A stretch of DNA of 14,240 nt from Flavipsychrobacter sp. (lineage in GTDB: Bacteria; Bacteroidota; Bacteroidia; Chitinophagales; Chitinophagaceae), in NCBI GenBank assembly GCA_021156265.1, contig JAJNBR010000081.1, positions 1 to 14,240 of the forward strand, read 5' to 3'. Positions within the stretch are counted from its first letter, which is position 1. Every line of letters begins with the position of its first letter. The notes under the pieces were generated by a model, which was given only the letters and a program-made list of their open reading frames with translations, did not search any database and was not told the DNA's origin. The translations under genes and the position numbers were made by a program. Shown piece by piece: positions 13,042 through 14,240 of the stretch.

Positions 13042-14010
13042 ATGCGTTTCTTCACTACTGTATATACCCTGCTGCTTGTTTACATCATTGCAGCCCTCGT
13101 GTTCTGGGGTTTAAGCCTGGAGAAGCAAAGCAAGATCATTTTTGAGCAGGATAAACAAAATCTGCAAGAGCACATAGACAGCACAAGAAATCCGCTAGCC
13201 TACCAATCAAAGCTGCAGGAGCTTGAATCAAAAAAAGCACGCAGGAAAAGCCAGTATATAGGCGAGGGTTCTACCTTCTTCGCGGTGATCCTTATCGGCG
13301 CCGCGGTCGTTTACTCCTCCTTCCGGAGAAGCGTGCGTTTATCCCGCCAGCAAAACAATTTCATGCTGTCTGTTACACATGAACTGAAGTCGCCGATAGC
13401 AGCTATGAAGCTGAACCTGCAGACGCTGGAACGCCACAAACTGGATGAAGAAAAGAAAAACCAGCTGGTATCCCGCTGCATTCATGAAGCCAGCCGCCTC
13501 AACGACCTTTGCAACAATATGCTCATCGCATCGCAAATGGAAGGCAAGCAGTACCGTGCTGCGAGAGAAAAAATAGACTTTTCTGCATTGGTAGAGCACA
13601 CCCTACAGGATTATATGATCCGCTACCCAGGCAGGTTCGAGGAAGGTCCCATTTTCAAAGCGGAGCTTAATGGTGACCGGTTGCTGCTGAACATGGCGGT
13701 GAACAACCTGATGGAAAACGCCGTAAAGTACACTCCGGAAGACAAAACGATATCAGTTAAGCTGACGACCGGCAACAATGTAGCTGTGCTGCAGGTTATA
13801 GACCAGGGACAGGGAATTCCCGACAAAGAAAAGAACAAGATATTCAATAAGTTTTACCGCGTCGGTAACGAGGAAACACGCAAAACAAAAGGCACCGGGC
13901 TTGGCTTATACCTCACGTCAAAGATAGTAATGCAACACAGGGGCAAGATATCAGTGAAGGACAATGAACCCCACGGATGTGTATTCGAAATAAGCCTTCC
14001 CTTAGTCTAG
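13042..14010 (+). CDS. Membrane sensor histidine kinase
   Basis: A 322-residue inner-membrane histidine kinase. Transmembrane helices lie at about 5-26 and 77-93 and enclose a charged, helical periplasmic loop of only about 50 residues with no known sensor domain. The cytoplasmic part is a complete transmitter: H box SVTHELKSPIAAMK with phospho-acceptor His113, N box NNLMENAVKYTP with Asn226, G1 DQGQGIP (254-260), F box FNKFYRV and G2 KGTGLGLY (283-290). There is no HAMP domain and no receiver domain. It follows gldH by 2 bases, and no response regulator is visible in the window, so its partner is unknown. Its last 9 bases overlap the end of rnhB on the other strand. Confidence 0.93.
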   Translation: MRFFTTVYTLLLVYIIAALVFWGLSLEKQSKIIFEQDKQNLQEHIDSTRNPLAYQSKLQELESKKARRKSQYIGEGSTFFAVILIGAAVVYSSFRRSVRLSRQQNNFMLSVTHELKSPIAAMKLNLQTLERHKLDEEKKNQLVSRCIHEASRLNDLCNNMLIASQMEGKQYRAAREKIDFSALVEHTLQDYMIRYPGRFEEGPIFKAELNGDRLLLNMAVNNLMENAVKYTPEDKTISVKLTTGNNVAVLQVIDQGQGIPDKEKNKIFNKFYRVGNEETRKTKGTGLGLYLTSKIVMQHRGKISVKDNEPHGCVFEISLPLV

Positions 14011-14240
14011 CTCTTCTTCTACAGCTAGCGCTTCTTTGTTCCACTTAAAGGTCTTACGGTGAAAAGGCGACTCGCCATGGATCCTTAACTGTTCGCGGTG
14101 AAAAGGTGTACCGTATCCTTTGTTTTCATTCCACCCGTACTCAGGATGTTCGAGATGAAGCTTTTGCATGTACTCATCGCGGTGCGTTTTAGCCAGGATG
14201 CTCGCAGCGGCAATAGACGAATAAATAGCATCGCCCTGTA
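14002..14240 (-). CDS. rnhB: Ribonuclease HII, C-terminal part (cut by window edge)
   Basis: The minus strand is open from the right edge to TAA at 14002-14004 and encodes the last 78 residues of RNase HII, which cuts the RNA strand of RNA:DNA hybrids and initiates ribonucleotide removal. The segment begins GDAIYSSIAAASILAKTHRD, containing the conserved SIxAKTxRD block with the last catalytic aspartate, and continues with the conserved YGWNENKGYGTPFHREQL and GESPFHRKTF regions. The catalytic residues of the first half lie beyond the window. It converges on and overlaps the kinase gene by 9 bases, with no terminator between them. Confidence 0.93.
   Translation of the reverse strand, partial: QGDAIYSSIAAASILAKTHRDEYMQKLHLEHPEYGWNENKGYGTPFHREQLRIHGESPFHRKTFKWNKEALAVEEELD

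Noticed and set aside
1..14240. Search by eye for CRISPR arrays, tRNA genes, insertion sequences, attachment sites and defence genes
   Set aside because: No regularly spaced repeats, cloverleaf-like segments, transposase motifs or terminal repeats were seen; gene content is core housekeeping throughout.

Overview
The window reads as ordinary chromosomal backbone of a Bacteroidota bacterium, most likely family Chitinophagaceae or a close relative. Four things point there: a GldH-type gliding lipoprotein, Bat (aerotolerance) proteins, a DUF4783-type secreted protein, and repeated TAnnTTTG promoter elements with little Shine-Dalgarno sequence. I see no tRNA or rRNA gene, insertion sequence, phage gene or CRISPR array, and no clear sign of horizontal transfer.

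Layout, left to right. Positions 1-102 hold the 3' end of an unrecognised plus-strand gene, which meets a minus-strand rhodanese-domain gene tail to tail. A plus-strand YceI-type lipoprotein follows. A shared hairpin terminator separates it from the minus-strand set rluE-like, adk and obgE (3413 down to 1132). The next minus-strand unit is batB-batC (5436-3683), ending at its own terminator. Divergent from it is pcrA/uvrD (5571-7871). A second shared hairpin separates pcrA from a minus-strand DUF4783 gene (8299-7892). The plus-strand gpmI (8516-10039) meets a third shared hairpin and a minus-strand EnvC-like gene (11431-10080). That gene is split by a -1 frameshift near 10757-10772. Last comes a plus-strand run of yicC, gldH and a membrane sensor histidine kinase. 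The kinase overlaps, tail to tail, the minus-strand rnhB gene that runs off the right edge.

Functionally this is housekeeping: nucleotide metabolism (adk), ribosome and RNA maturation (obgE, rluE-like, yicC), DNA repair and RNA:DNA hybrid removal (pcrA, rnhB), glycolysis (gpmI) and envelope biology (YceI, Bat proteins, EnvC-like activator, GldH, kinase). I did not find a convincing new multi-gene system. The points most worth a second look are the broken envC reading frame, the kinase packed 2 bases behind gldH with no response regulator in view, the batB-batC pair without batA/D/E beside it, promoter elements that sit almost on the start codon of pcrA and gpmI, and look-alike two-way terminators with coding ends embedded in or touching them.
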